A stretch of DNA of 9,155 nucleotides from NCBI GenBank assembly GCA_937958375.1, contig CALGNY010000186.1, forward strand, positions 1 to 9,155, read 5' to 3'. The notes beneath the pieces are model-generated. The model was not told the origin of the DNA. It saw nothing but the letters and a program-made list of their open reading frames with translations, and made no database searches. The stretch is from an uncultured Bacillaceae bacterium. GTDB taxonomy: Bacteria > Bacillota > Bacilli > Bacillales > Alkalibacillaceae. Shown one piece after another: positions 1-6,245 of the stretch. Numbering within the stretch: position 1 is the first letter of the stretch; the number at the start of each line of letters is the position of its first letter. Position numbers and translations under genes: made by a program.

Positions 1-361
1 CAAAGTCAATTTATTTTATCATACTTGCATGTATCCTGAAGTTCGGGCAAATAAAACCGATTTATTTCACCATACTTGCACTAATCCCAAAGTTCGAGCA
101 AATAAATTCAATTTATTTCACCGTACTCGCGCTGATCCCAAAGTTCGAGCAAATAAAACCGATTTATTTCACCGTACTCGCACTAACCCCAAAGTTCGAG
201 CAAATAAATTCAATTTATTTCACCATACTTGCACCGCCTCCCAAAGTTCGAGCAAATAAATTCAATTTATTTCACAGTACTCGCACTGACCCCGAAGTTC
301 GAGCAAATAAAATCAATTTATTTCACCATACTTGCACCGACCCCAAAGTTCGAGCAAATAA
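1..361. repeat. 51-bp tandem repeat array with a palindrome in each unit
   Basis: This gene-free stretch holds about seven copies of a 51-bp unit. The landmark AAGTTCG occurs at 39, 90, 141, 192, 244, 295 and 346, so the spacings are 51, 51, 51, 52, 51 and 51; bases 1-38 are the tail of an earlier unit and the last copy breaks off near 361. Each full unit contains an AT-rich dyad such as AAATAAATTCAATTTATTT, then CACCRTACTYGCAC and a C-rich end. The unit length is a multiple of three, so long open frames run through it. The single 52-bp step shifts the frame and no ribosome-binding site is seen, so I read it as non-coding. There are no unique spacers, so it is not a CRISPR array. The array reaches the left edge and its full length is unknown. 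Confidence 0.93.
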
Positions 362-366
362 GCAGG

Positions 367-401
367 CAAAATAAAAGAAGGGTATGCGCCTACCCTTCTT
401 T
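367..401 (-). terminator. Rho-independent terminator of the sigB operon
   Basis: An 11-bp perfect stem pairs 374-384 with 391-401 around a 6-base loop (385-390). Read on the minus strand it is followed by TTTATTTTG, a U-rich tail. It begins 3 bases after the rsbX stop codon, so it closes the sigB operon. The tail runs almost directly into the last, broken copy of the 51-bp repeat. Confidence 0.92.
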
Positions 402-403
402 CC

Positions 404-1009
404 CTAACCTAAATACTTCATTGCGATTAAGGTTGTGTCGTCTTCCATATGATCTTTTTGTTGTTGGGTAAACCAATCAACCGTTGTTGCCATCGATGGA
501 AAACTGTAGAATTTTTTCGTCAACTGCCGTTCGTCGACACCATCCGAAAACATGAAAAACAATGCGTCATTCTGCAATTCACCGTGGTGAACCTTAGCTT
601 TCGTCGGTACACCAGACAAATAACCATGGATCGGAATGTTCCGGCTTTTGATCCCAGCAGAAGAAATCATGATGATGCCGATATTTCCGACAGAAACGTA
701 TGAGAATTTTTCGGCCTGGAAATCCATGCGTAAGATTCCCAACACACATCCTCGTAAATCATTTCCGAATAATGCCTGATTACTTATTTCCATTAATTCA
801 TCTAGAGGTAGATGTCTATTTCGCCGGATTGTATCGATTACAGCTTGTGAAGATTGTTTTGCAACTTCACCACTCCCGAGACCATCTGATAGAGCTACTA
901 AAAAGTAATCGTCGGTCTCAATGTAAAAATAACTATCTCCGGAATGATAATTTCCTTTTTTGGGTTTTTCATAAGTTGCAATTTCAACTCTTCCAGTCTG
1001 CTGAATCAA
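404..1009 (-). CDS. rsbX: RsbX, PP2C-type serine/threonine phosphatase (stressosome reset)
   Basis: Cytoplasmic PP2C-family phosphatase of 201 residues, close to the 199 of B. subtilis RsbX. In the family it dephosphorylates RsbS and RsbR, so that RsbT is captured again and the stress response shuts off. Metal-site aspartates are visible in HSGDS (D25), SDGLGSG (D42), SDGVD (D156) and EDDTT (D190/D191), with the conserved SVGN strand at 107-110 and GYLSG at 129-133. The start is TTG, overlapping the sigB stop by 4 bases. It is chosen because GGAGG (1017-1021) lies 7 bases upstream and because the resulting MIQ start matches B. subtilis RsbX. Last gene of the operon, followed at once by a terminator. 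The identity is secure. Confidence 0.96.
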   Translation of the reverse strand: MIQQTGRVEIATYEKPKKGNYHSGDSYFYIETDDYFLVALSDGLGSGEVAKQSSQAVIDTIRRNRHLPLDELMEISNQALFGNDLRGCVLGILRMDFQAEKFSYVSVGNIGIIMISSAGIKSRNIPIHGYLSGVPTKAKVHHGELQNDALFFMFSDGVDERQLTKKFYSFPSMATTVDWFTQQQKDHMEDDTTLIAMKYLG

Positions 1010-1794
1010 AACAATACCTCCAAGTCTTCTTCCGAAATGGATTCGCGCAACTTCCTTAACGCGCGACGCTGCAATCGTGAAACATGCATCTGCGAAAGAC
1101 CGAGTCGTTCACCGGTTGCCTTTTGGCTTAAATTCTCGAAATAAGTGTATTTCAAGATATCTTGCTCTCTCTCTGATAACAGAGGCATTATTTTTTCGAT
1201 TAAAAGCTTGTAATCAATTTTTTCGTATCCATCTTCTTGTTCTCCGACTAAATCAAGGATCGTTACCGTACTCCCATCAGAGTCTGCTTCGATTTTACGG
1301 TCGGCGGAGAGCGCATTATAACTTTTGCCCATCTCCATCGTTTCCAATACTTCTTCTTCGGTCACTTCCAGATAGTCTGCGATTTCTGCAACGGAAGGAG
1401 AATGTTGATTTTCGGATGTCAATTCTTCTACGGCTCTTTTGATTTTTGGACCTAATTCCTTGATCCTTCTGGGAACATGTACACTCCAAGTCTTGTCCCG
1501 GATGAACCGTTTGATTTCCCCGATAATCGTTGGGATGGCAAATGACTCAAACGATTTCCCAAAGGATTCATCATACCGCCGGATGGCCGCCAACAATCCG
1601 ACCATACCGACTTGAACGAGATCTTCATGGATGCCACTATTTTTCGAATACTTCTTTGCGATTGAATGGACGAGATTTTCATACTTTAAGACGATTTTTT
1701 CTTGAGCTGCTTCGTCTTCTGGGTGTTCGTGGAGGTAGTTGATCAGCTTGTAAACATCATCTTCGTTATTGTGTTGTTGAGATTTGGTCGTCAT
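1006..1794 (-). CDS. sigB: RNA polymerase sigma factor SigB
   Basis: General stress sigma factor of 262 residues, the same length as B. subtilis SigB. Region 2 covers roughly residues 35-110, including the -10 recognition and melting segment GKSFESFAIPTIIGE with KRFIRDKTW after it. Region 3 covers about 111-190 (VPRRIKELGPKIK onward). Region 4 covers about 195-255, with the -35-binding helix-turn-helix in LSQKATGERLGLSQMHVSR. It directs RNA polymerase to stress genes and is held inactive by RsbW. The ATG has GAGGTG 7 bases upstream and lies inside the end of rsbW, a 29-base overlap, so translation is probably coupled and the sigma and anti-sigma levels linked. A SigB-type promoter upstream of rsbV implies autoregulation. 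The identity is secure. Confidence 0.97.
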   Translation of the reverse strand: MTTKSQQHNNEDDVYKLINYLHEHPEDEAAQEKIVLKYENLVHSIAKKYSKNSGIHEDLVQVGMVGLLAAIRRYDESFGKSFESFAIPTIIGEIKRFIRDKTWSVHVPRRIKELGPKIKRAVEELTSENQHSPSVAEIADYLEVTEEEVLETMEMGKSYNALSADRKIEADSDGSTVTILDLVGEQEDGYEKIDYKLLIEKIMPLLSEREQDILKYTYFENLSQKATGERLGLSQMHVSRLQRRALRKLRESISEEDLEVLF

Positions 1795-2245
1795 TTCGCC
1801 CCACCTCGTTTTCGTACAAATACTTCGTCATTAGTACGATTACGCCATTGTTGTTTTTAATCTCTACCTTGTCCATTAGGGCATCGATGAGGAAAAGGCC
1901 GAAACCTCCCTCTTTCATACTATTGATTGGGGTATCATCTGTATACGGACCAATCTCTTCCTTGATTGATTTAAGGTCAAAGCTACCACCATAATCTGCA
2001 ATCATGACCTCAATGCGATCATTATATAATCCGAATCCGACCGTCACTTCGCCAGCCGCCTCATCGCTATAGGCATGCTTTACGGTGTTCGTGATCGCTT
2101 CAGATATTGCGACTTTCAAATCCTCAATTTCCTCATAACTAAAACCCATTCGATTGGCTAAACCGGATACCGTCAAACGAACGACGCCGACATAGTCAGA
2201 TTTCGCTGGGACTTTCATTTCTATGAAATCGAATGGTTCATTCAT
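1766..2245 (-). CDS. rsbW: RsbW, anti-sigma-B factor and serine kinase
   Basis: GHKL-fold anti-sigma factor and protein kinase of 159 residues (about 160 in B. subtilis). It binds SigB in unstressed cells, and it phosphorylates RsbV to keep that antagonist inactive. ATP-site boxes are visible: the N box AISEAITNTVKHAY (about residues 47-60), the G1 box as IADYGGSFD and the G2 box EGGFGLFLID. The ATG shares one base with the rsbV stop (TAATG), with GAGGTGG upstream as ribosome-binding site. The 3' end overlaps sigB by 29 bases. Known partner switching, in which RsbW binds either SigB or unphosphorylated RsbV, fits the tight rsbV-rsbW-sigB linkage. The identity is secure. Confidence 0.97.
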   Translation of the reverse strand: MNEPFDFIEMKVPAKSDYVGVVRLTVSGLANRMGFSYEEIEDLKVAISEAITNTVKHAYSDEAAGEVTVGFGLYNDRIEVMIADYGGSFDLKSIKEEIGPYTDDTPINSMKEGGFGLFLIDALMDKVEIKNNNGVIVLMTKYLYENEVGRNDDQISTTQ

Positions 2246-2571
2246 TACATACCACCTCTAACTGTATTTTCAATATCGATGACTTCGTTCAATCCAGTAA
2301 TGTTAAAGAGGCGATAGACATTTTCCTGCAAGTTGATCAATTTAAATGAACGATCGATTTCTTTCGCTGTTTTTAAAGCGCTGATAAAAACACCTAAACC
2401 GGTTGAATCCATATAATTGACCTGCTGCATGTCTACATGAACCTCTTGGTTTTCTTTAATCAGATCAAGTAAATGATCTTTCAGTTTTGGTGCTGTGTAA
2501 GCATCAATCTCTCCTGAAAGTTTCAAAATCGACAAATCACCATTTTTATGATCATCGATATGTAGATTCAT
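2245..2571 (-). CDS. rsbV: RsbV, anti-anti-sigma factor
   Basis: Single-domain STAS protein of 108 residues. Unphosphorylated RsbV binds RsbW and frees SigB; RsbW phosphorylates it and RsbU removes the phosphate. The phosphoserine lies in YMDSTGLG. With the ATG chosen here it is S56, the same number as in B. subtilis, and the MN start also matches. A TTG one codon upstream (2574) lies 7 bases from the GGAGG at 2582-2586, whereas the ATG lies 10 bases away, so the TTG start cannot be excluded; the proteins differ by one residue. A 55-base gap separates it from rsbU and carries a SigB-type promoter. It overlaps rsbW by one base. The identity is secure. Confidence 0.95.
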   Translation of the reverse strand: MNLHIDDHKNGDLSILKLSGEIDAYTAPKLKDHLLDLIKENQEVHVDMQQVNYMDSTGLGVFISALKTAKEIDRSFKLINLQENVYRLFNITGLNEVIDIENTVRGGM

Positions 2572-2606
2572 CAAGAATCAGCCTCCAATCTGTTATCTAC
2601 CTCTAT

Positions 2607-2632
2607 TTACCCAAACAAAAGTCCTATTAAAC
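2607..2632 (-). promoter_or_regulatory. SigB-dependent promoter of rsbV-rsbW-sigB-rsbX
   Basis: On the minus strand GTTTAA (2632-2627) is followed after 14 bases by GGGTAA (2612-2607). This matches the SigB consensus (GTTTAA, 12-15 bases, GGGTAT) except for the last base. The position, just upstream of rsbV, is that of the autoregulatory SigB promoter in B. subtilis. The -35 box includes the rsbU stop codon TAA. Confidence 0.88.
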
Positions 2633-3646
2633 CTCTTTTTCATCTTTTCTTCGTATAGCGACTAATGTAAAATCATCCCGTAGTTGAAAATCCTGTAAAC
2701 GTTCAAAATGTTTATATGCATTTTCAACCAACTTATCAGAACTCAAGTCAATGTATTTCTGAATGACTTCGAGAACTTCCTGTTGTTCGATAAATCGATC
2801 TCCTGATTTACACTCCGTTACGCCATCTGTCAGTAAGATAATCACGTCACCTGGATCAACATCCAGTTCAAACTGTTCGTAATTGGACTCTTTTTCGATT
2901 CCCAGTAATAAACCTTTACCCCGGATTTCTTCAAATGTTTTGGTCTCATGGCGGTAGATAAAGCCTGGTTCATGGCCAGCAGAAGCGAAATAAAACTTAT
3001 GTTCATCCGTATCATATAATCCGTAAAACATAGAGACGAACATACCGGTTTCTACGTTTCTTTCAACAACCCGATTGAGAAGCTTCAAGATCAATCTCGG
3101 GTACATTCGATTATCTGGAAAACTTTCCATTGCATATTTGATCATCGACATCACAAACGCCGCAGGAATCCCTTTCCCACTCACATCCGCAATTGCAACA
3201 CCGATGTTTTTTTCATCATCTTGTACGAAGTGATAATAGTCCCCACTCATTTGTCTGGCAGGAAGTGAAATGGCACCAATATCTAATGCTTCGGAATTCG
3301 GGATTTCCGTTTTCAATAGCGTATTTTGCATATTCGCTGCCACATCGATTTCTGTCCGAAGCGAAATCTCTTCTTCTTTCATTTCGAAATAGCGTTGATA
3401 GGCCATTCCATAATAAATCATCGTCTCAATCAAAAAATAAAAAGAATCTCTCACCCGTTGGTCCATGTCCGGAATAATCTCATGAAGTGCCGTAAAATGG
3501 ACTTCTACGATTTCCTCAGGGGATATACCATCTTGCATCAGCTGTCTACTGAATTGCTCGGCTTGATACAATATTTTTTCATCATTGGTATCTACATATT
3601 CTTTCAATAGTTCTGTATATAGCGATAGTTCCTGTTTGGTATCCAT
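2627..3646 (-). CDS. rsbU: RsbU, PP2C phosphatase activated by RsbT
   Basis: Protein of 339 residues (335 in B. subtilis). The N-terminal helical domain (about 1-85) is the RsbT-binding part in this family. A linker helix (about 86-115, EIDVAANMQNTLL) leads into the C-terminal PP2C domain. Phosphatase motifs are visible: MSGDYYHF (D136), IADVSGKGIPAA (D154), SAGHEPG (222-228), LTDGVTE (D274) and RDDFTLV (D324/D325). It removes phosphate from RsbV and so turns SigB on. The start is the ATG at 3646, which has a GGGGG run 7 bases upstream and gives the family length. An in-frame ATG at 3673 lies inside rsbT and has no ribosome-binding site. The gap to rsbT is 14 bases. The identity is secure. 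Confidence 0.95.
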   Translation of the reverse strand: MDTKQELSLYTELLKEYVDTNDEKILYQAEQFSRQLMQDGISPEEIVEVHFTALHEIIPDMDQRVRDSFYFLIETMIYYGMAYQRYFEMKEEEISLRTEIDVAANMQNTLLKTEIPNSEALDIGAISLPARQMSGDYYHFVQDDEKNIGVAIADVSGKGIPAAFVMSMIKYAMESFPDNRMYPRLILKLLNRVVERNVETGMFVSMFYGLYDTDEHKFYFASAGHEPGFIYRHETKTFEEIRGKGLLLGIEKESNYEQFELDVDPGDVIILLTDGVTECKSGDRFIEQQEVLEVIQKYIDLSSDKLVENAYKHFERLQDFQLRDDFTLVAIRRKDEKEV

Positions 3647-3660
3647 GTCTCCACCCCCTA

Positions 3661-4062
3661 TCACCGTAACCATTTGATGACATGGATCGTCGTTCCATCG
3701 TCAGTTGAGATGATATCAAAATCATCCATCAACCGCTTGACACCCGGCAAACCTGCCCCTAAACCTCCCGAGGTTGAATATCCATCGATCAGCGCTTTAC
3801 TGATATCCTTAATTCCCGGGCCGCTATCTTTCGCGATGACTTTCAAACCGACAGGGGCAACGCCTTCGACTTGTTGGAAAATGATTTCTCCTTCGTCGGC
3901 GTATAAATATATATTTCGGGCGAGTTCGGATATAGCTGTAGCGATTCTGGCCTGGTCAACTGACCCGAACCCAAGATCATTCGCTATATTTCTACCCGTT
4001 TGGCGCGCACCGACAATATCTAGCTCTTTTGTGATCGGTACGCTGGATAGTTTCCGCTTCAT
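3661..4062 (-). CDS. rsbT: RsbT, switch kinase of the stressosome
   Basis: GHKL-type serine/threonine kinase of 133 residues, equal to B. subtilis RsbT. It sits on the RsbR/RsbS stressosome, phosphorylates both under stress, is released and then activates RsbU by binding. The N box AISELARNIYLYA (43-55), G1 box DSGPGI (79-84) and G2 box STSGGLGAGLPG (96-107) are all present. The chosen ATG lies 7 bases after GGAGG and shares one base with the rsbS stop (TGATG). A GTG one codon upstream (4065) is only 4 bases from that site and is less likely. The identity is secure. Confidence 0.95.
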   Translation of the reverse strand: MKRKLSSVPITKELDIVGARQTGRNIANDLGFGSVDQARIATAISELARNIYLYADEGEIIFQQVEGVAPVGLKVIAKDSGPGIKDISKALIDGYSTSGGLGAGLPGVKRLMDDFDIISTDDGTTIHVIKWLR

Positions 4063-4421
4063 CACTTTTCCTCCAATTCCCGTCTAAGCTTAATCAACCC
4101 TTGTTCTAAATCTAATGCTGTTGGTACGTCTTGTAAGTGAATGCCTAAGTCGATTAATGTCATGGAAACTGCTGGCTGGATACCGGTAAATACGACTTTT
4201 GCGCCCATCAGGTCAGCCATAGATACGACATCACCTAACACCTTTGCGATAAATGAATCGATGATTTCAACAGAGGTCAAGTCGACTACGACACCTGTCG
4301 CACCAGATTCATGGATTTTATTCAACAAATCTTCTTGGAATTGCATGGCTGTTTGATCATCTAAATCCACTTGGACGGAGATTAAGAGATATTCATGCAA
4401 CTTTAAAATTGGGATTCTCAC
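4062..4421 (-). CDS. rsbS: RsbS, STAS-domain stressosome scaffold, RsbT antagonist
   Basis: Single-domain STAS protein of 119 residues. With RsbR it builds the stressosome core and sequesters RsbT. RsbT phosphorylates its conserved serine in VEIIDSFIAKVLG, and RsbX reverses this. The start is uncertain. The GTG chosen here (protein begins MRIPILK) lies 8 bases after AAGGAG, and its serine is then number 56, as in Listeria RsbS. Another GTG three codons upstream (4430) gives 122 residues and serine 59, as in B. subtilis, and forms a GTGA overlap with the rsbR stop. That GTG, however, overlaps the ribosome-binding site itself. The identity is secure; only the first three codons are in doubt. 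Confidence 0.94.
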   Translation of the reverse strand: MRIPILKLHEYLLISVQVDLDDQTAMQFQEDLLNKIHESGATGVVVDLTSVEIIDSFIAKVLGDVVSMADLMGAKVVFTGIQPAVSMTLIDLGIHLQDVPTALDLEQGLIKLRRELEEK

Positions 4422-4426
4422 TTCTC

Positions 4427-5299
4427 TCACTCCTTATCAATCGAGTTCAACAGGTTCTCGATCTCCTTGTCATTCCCTACAGCTTCGTTGACAACCTTAT
4501 GTCCTGTCATTTCCAAAGCACTACGGAAGCCTTTCTGAAGTGAACTTTTTGTCGGGAAGTTTCGAAGGTCAATGCCAAGGTTCACGATCGTCTGTGCAAT
4601 TTCAGGGCGAATACCGACCAAAATACATTTCGACCCGATTAAACGTACAGCCTCCGCTGCTTGGATGATGTGATGTGCGACCATTGTATCCACAACCGGA
4701 ACGCCTGTAATATCAATCAATACTACTTCTGCGTGGTTTTTGATAACCCCATTCAATAAGTTTTCCATAATCAATTTTGCCCGATCCGTATCGATCGTAC
4801 CGACCAATGGCATAATTGTGATTCCTTCCATTACCGGAATCAATGGAGCAGATAATTCTTGTAGGGCTACTTTTTGCAAGGAAACAATGTTTGTCCAGTT
4901 ACTGGAATACTCGTTAATCAGACGGTTCTTGATTGGATCAACCCAATCATTGACACCATCCATAATGGATAAGAATTCATCCTTGTCTGGCTCACCGAAA
5001 TTCGCCATAATCACACGAACCGTTACCGAACGGAATGCTTGCATCCCTTCAGTCAAATACCCAAGCGGCCAACCGAGGTTGACTATCTTTTCAGAAAATT
5101 CTTGGACTTCGTCTGTTTCGCCTTCACTTTCGATATTCGAGAAAATGACGTTGACGAATTCTCGGTTCGTTTGTTCAATCACTTCTTGAGAAATAGTCGA
5201 GCCGTAATCACTGATTTTATTATCATCCAGTTTACTCAACCACTCTTTGATAATTTCATCACTGTGATCTAGGATGATTTTTCTTAATTTCTGTTCCAA
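4427..5299 (-). CDS. rsbR: RsbR, stressosome co-antagonist and sensor
   Basis: Stressosome protein of 290 residues. The N-terminal half (about 1-135) is variable and corresponds to the globin-like sensory domain of RsbR paralogues. A linker helix with SLQKVALQELSAPLIPV leads into a C-terminal STAS domain (about 155-270). The RsbT phosphorylation sites are both present, in VGTIDT and PVVDT. With the TTG start chosen here they fall at T171 and T205, exactly the B. subtilis numbers. This start also has GGGGG 8 bases upstream. A longer open frame to a TTG at 5356 has no ribosome-binding site. Relative to B. subtilis RsbRA there is a C-terminal extension of about 15 residues. First gene of the sigB operon. 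Confidence 0.94.
   Translation of the reverse strand: MEQKLRKIILDHSDEIIKEWLSKLDDNKISDYGSTISQEVIEQTNREFVNVIFSNIESEGETDEVQEFSEKIVNLGWPLGYLTEGMQAFRSVTVRVIMANFGEPDKDEFLSIMDGVNDWVDPIKNRLINEYSSNWTNIVSLQKVALQELSAPLIPVMEGITIMPLVGTIDTDRAKLIMENLLNGVIKNHAEVVLIDITGVPVVDTMVAHHIIQAAEAVRLIGSKCILVGIRPEIAQTIVNLGIDLRNFPTKSSLQKGFRSALEMTGHKVVNEAVGNDKEIENLLNSIDKE
4430..4435 (-). promoter_or_regulatory. Ribosome-binding site that decides the rsbS start
   Basis: AAGGAG on the minus strand, at the end of the rsbR coding region. It is 8 bases from the GTG at 4421 but overlaps the GTG at 4430, which favours the shorter RsbS. Confidence 0.75.
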
Positions 5300-5307
5300 A
5301 TACTTAA

Positions 5308-5312
5308 CCCCC
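5308..5312 (-). promoter_or_regulatory. Ribosome-binding site that decides the rsbR start
   Basis: GGGGG on the minus strand, 8 bases before the TTG at 5299. It can pair with the anti-Shine-Dalgarno CCUCC with one G-U wobble. No comparable site precedes the upstream TTG at 5356. Confidence 0.65.
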
Positions 5313-5432
5313 AAGCAATTTTTATAATATTCTTTAAATAACTTACCATTATTCAACCAAAAATTCTAGAGTTAGCTAATGACCAACCATCAGATGGAAT
5401 AAATTACGTTTAATTGCATAGATCCACCAAAG

Positions 5433-5450
5433 GTTGACCGCGTTGACCGC
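5433..5450. repeat. Tandem 9-bp repeat at the start of the rsbR transcript
   Basis: GTTGACCGC occurs twice without a gap, at 5433-5441 and 5442-5450. The pair is GC-rich in an AT-rich intergenic region. If the promoter at 5461-5489 is right, it lies at about +4 to +22, a position where a bound regulator could block initiation. No known operator is recognised. Confidence 0.6.
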
Positions 5451-5460
5451 CTGGAAGAAA

Positions 5461-5489
5461 ATTATAAAACACAAAAAATCTTATGTTAA
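5461..5489 (-). promoter_or_regulatory. SigA-type promoter of the rsbR-sigB operon
   Basis: On the minus strand TTAACA (5489-5484), a 17-base spacer and TATAAT (5466-5461). The -10 box is perfect and the -35 box has 5 of 6 consensus bases. Transcription would start near 5454, giving a leader of about 155 bases before rsbR. The -35 box lies within the distal arm of the mazEF terminator hairpin. B. subtilis also has a SigA promoter at this place in the gene order. Confidence 0.75.
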
Positions 5490-5519
5490 TACTATAATAA
5501 CAGTATTAACATAAGATTT
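5467..5519 (-). terminator. Long AT-rich hairpin, probable terminator of mazEF
   Basis: A perfect 18-bp inverted repeat pairs 5476-5493 with 5502-5519 around an 8-base loop. It begins 11 bases after the mazF stop. On the minus strand the stem ends in T residues and continues TTTGTGTTTTAT. The stem holds only a few G-C pairs, which is unusual for an intrinsic terminator, but position and T-rich tail support that role. It overlaps the next promoter. Confidence 0.78.
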
Positions 5520-5530
5520 ATAGGAATGAT

Positions 5531-5881
5531 TTATAAATCCACTAAACCGAGACTAATTTGCAAGGCCTCTTCTACTTGATTCATCAAAAATTCATCCAAA
5601 GTTGTCAGCTTGTCTGTCAGCCGTTGTTTGTCAATGGTTCGGATTTGTTCTAGTAATATAACGGAATCACGTTCAAAATTGTATTTTTTCGCGTCGATTT
5701 CTACATGTGTTGGAAGTTTTGCTTTTTGGATCTGTGCAGTGATCGCTGCCACAATGACTGTCGGGCTAAAGCGATTGCCAATGTTATTCTGTATAATAAG
5801 CACTGGGCGAACACCGCCTTGCTCTGAACCTACCACTGGGGTAAGATCTGCGTAAAAGACGTCGCCTCGTTTCACGTACAA
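5531..5881 (-). CDS. mazF: MazF/EndoA, sequence-specific endoribonuclease toxin
   Basis: Toxin of 116 residues, the same length as B. subtilis EndoA (NdoA), which cleaves RNA at UACAU sites. The protein follows EndoA almost throughout: KRGDVFYADL, GSEQGGVRPVLIIQN and the stretch from RDSVILLEQIRTIDKQRLTDK. The catalytic residues known from B. subtilis MazF, R25 and T48, are both present (GVRPV and AAITAQ). The start is TTG, as in B. subtilis ndoA, with GGGGTG about 8 bases upstream inside the end of the antitoxin gene. It follows mazE after 5 bases, so the two are cotranscribed. A hairpin terminator lies immediately downstream. The identity is secure. Confidence 0.96.
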   Translation of the reverse strand: MYVKRGDVFYADLTPVVGSEQGGVRPVLIIQNNIGNRFSPTVIVAAITAQIQKAKLPTHVEIDAKKYNFERDSVILLEQIRTIDKQRLTDKLTTLDEFLMNQVEEALQISLGLVDL

Positions 5882-5886
5882 GTTAA

Positions 5887-6162
5887 CTACACCCCACTCA
5901 CTAAGCGCTCGAGAGTCGTTTCAGCCTCCTCTTCAGCTTGGAAAGCTTCTGATGCGATATCAAGGTTGATACTTTTCATTTCCAAATAACCACGGCGCAT
6001 GCTCTCTTTGATTCTACGATTTTTCTCTTCCTTAATATAGGATGAAATCGCTTGGTGGATCATTGTATTCCGATCAATCTGATTTTCTTCTACCAACTGA
6101 TCGCACTCATTGACTAGTGATAAAGGTAGTTTGACAACAATTTCTTTCGATGTGTTAGACAT
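5887..6162 (-). CDS. mazE: MazE-type antitoxin (EndoAI), ribbon-helix-helix
   Basis: Antitoxin of 91 residues (93 in B. subtilis EndoAI). The N-terminal part (about 1-48) has ribbon-helix-helix character: a short strand with VVKLPLSLV, then two helices ending in HQAISSYI. The C-terminal part carries the family signature MRRGYLEM (about 59-66) and ends with EEEAETTLERLVSGV, the region that binds and blocks the toxin. The ATG has GGGGG 7 bases upstream. The pair mazE-mazF has its own SigA-type promoter. A role in autoregulation is possible for a DNA-binding fold but is not shown by the sequence. Also known as ndoAI in B. subtilis. Confidence 0.93.
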   Translation of the reverse strand: MSNTSKEIVVKLPLSLVNECDQLVEENQIDRNTMIHQAISSYIKEEKNRRIKESMRRGYLEMKSINLDIASEAFQAEEEAETTLERLVSGV

Positions 6163-6205
6163 CCTTACACCCCCAACAATTTACGCAACACAAAATCTTA
6201 CCTAC

Positions 6206-6234
6206 ATCATACCATCGTTTCCCATCACCGTAAA
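6206..6234 (-). promoter_or_regulatory. SigA-type promoter of mazEF
   Basis: On the minus strand TTTACG (6234-6229), a 17-base spacer and TATGAT (6211-6206). The start point would be near 6199, about 37 bases before the mazE ATG. No terminator hairpin is seen between alr and this promoter, so read-through from alr is also possible. Confidence 0.7.
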
Positions 6235-6245
6235 GGAAATATCGA

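Noticed and set aside
1..361. CRISPR array
   Set aside because: The whole 51-bp unit is repeated with no unique spacers, and no cas gene is present in the window.
29..471. Small proteins with a 17-residue repeat encoded in the left array
   Set aside because: The open frames follow from a unit length divisible by three. A one-base insertion in the unit at 192 breaks the frame, there is no ribosome-binding site, and the second frame runs into the terminator and rsbX on the opposite strand.
449..1442. Open frames on the plus strand opposite rsbX and sigB
   Set aside because: They lie antisense to clearly conserved genes, and their translations show no recognisable family or start signal.
3647..3673. 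Longer RsbU starting inside rsbT
   Set aside because: No ribosome-binding site lies before the ATG at 3673. The ATG at 3646 gives the family length and start.
5300..5356. Longer RsbR starting from TTG at 5356
   Set aside because: No ribosome-binding site precedes it. The start at 5299 has one and gives T171 and T205 exactly as in B. subtilis.
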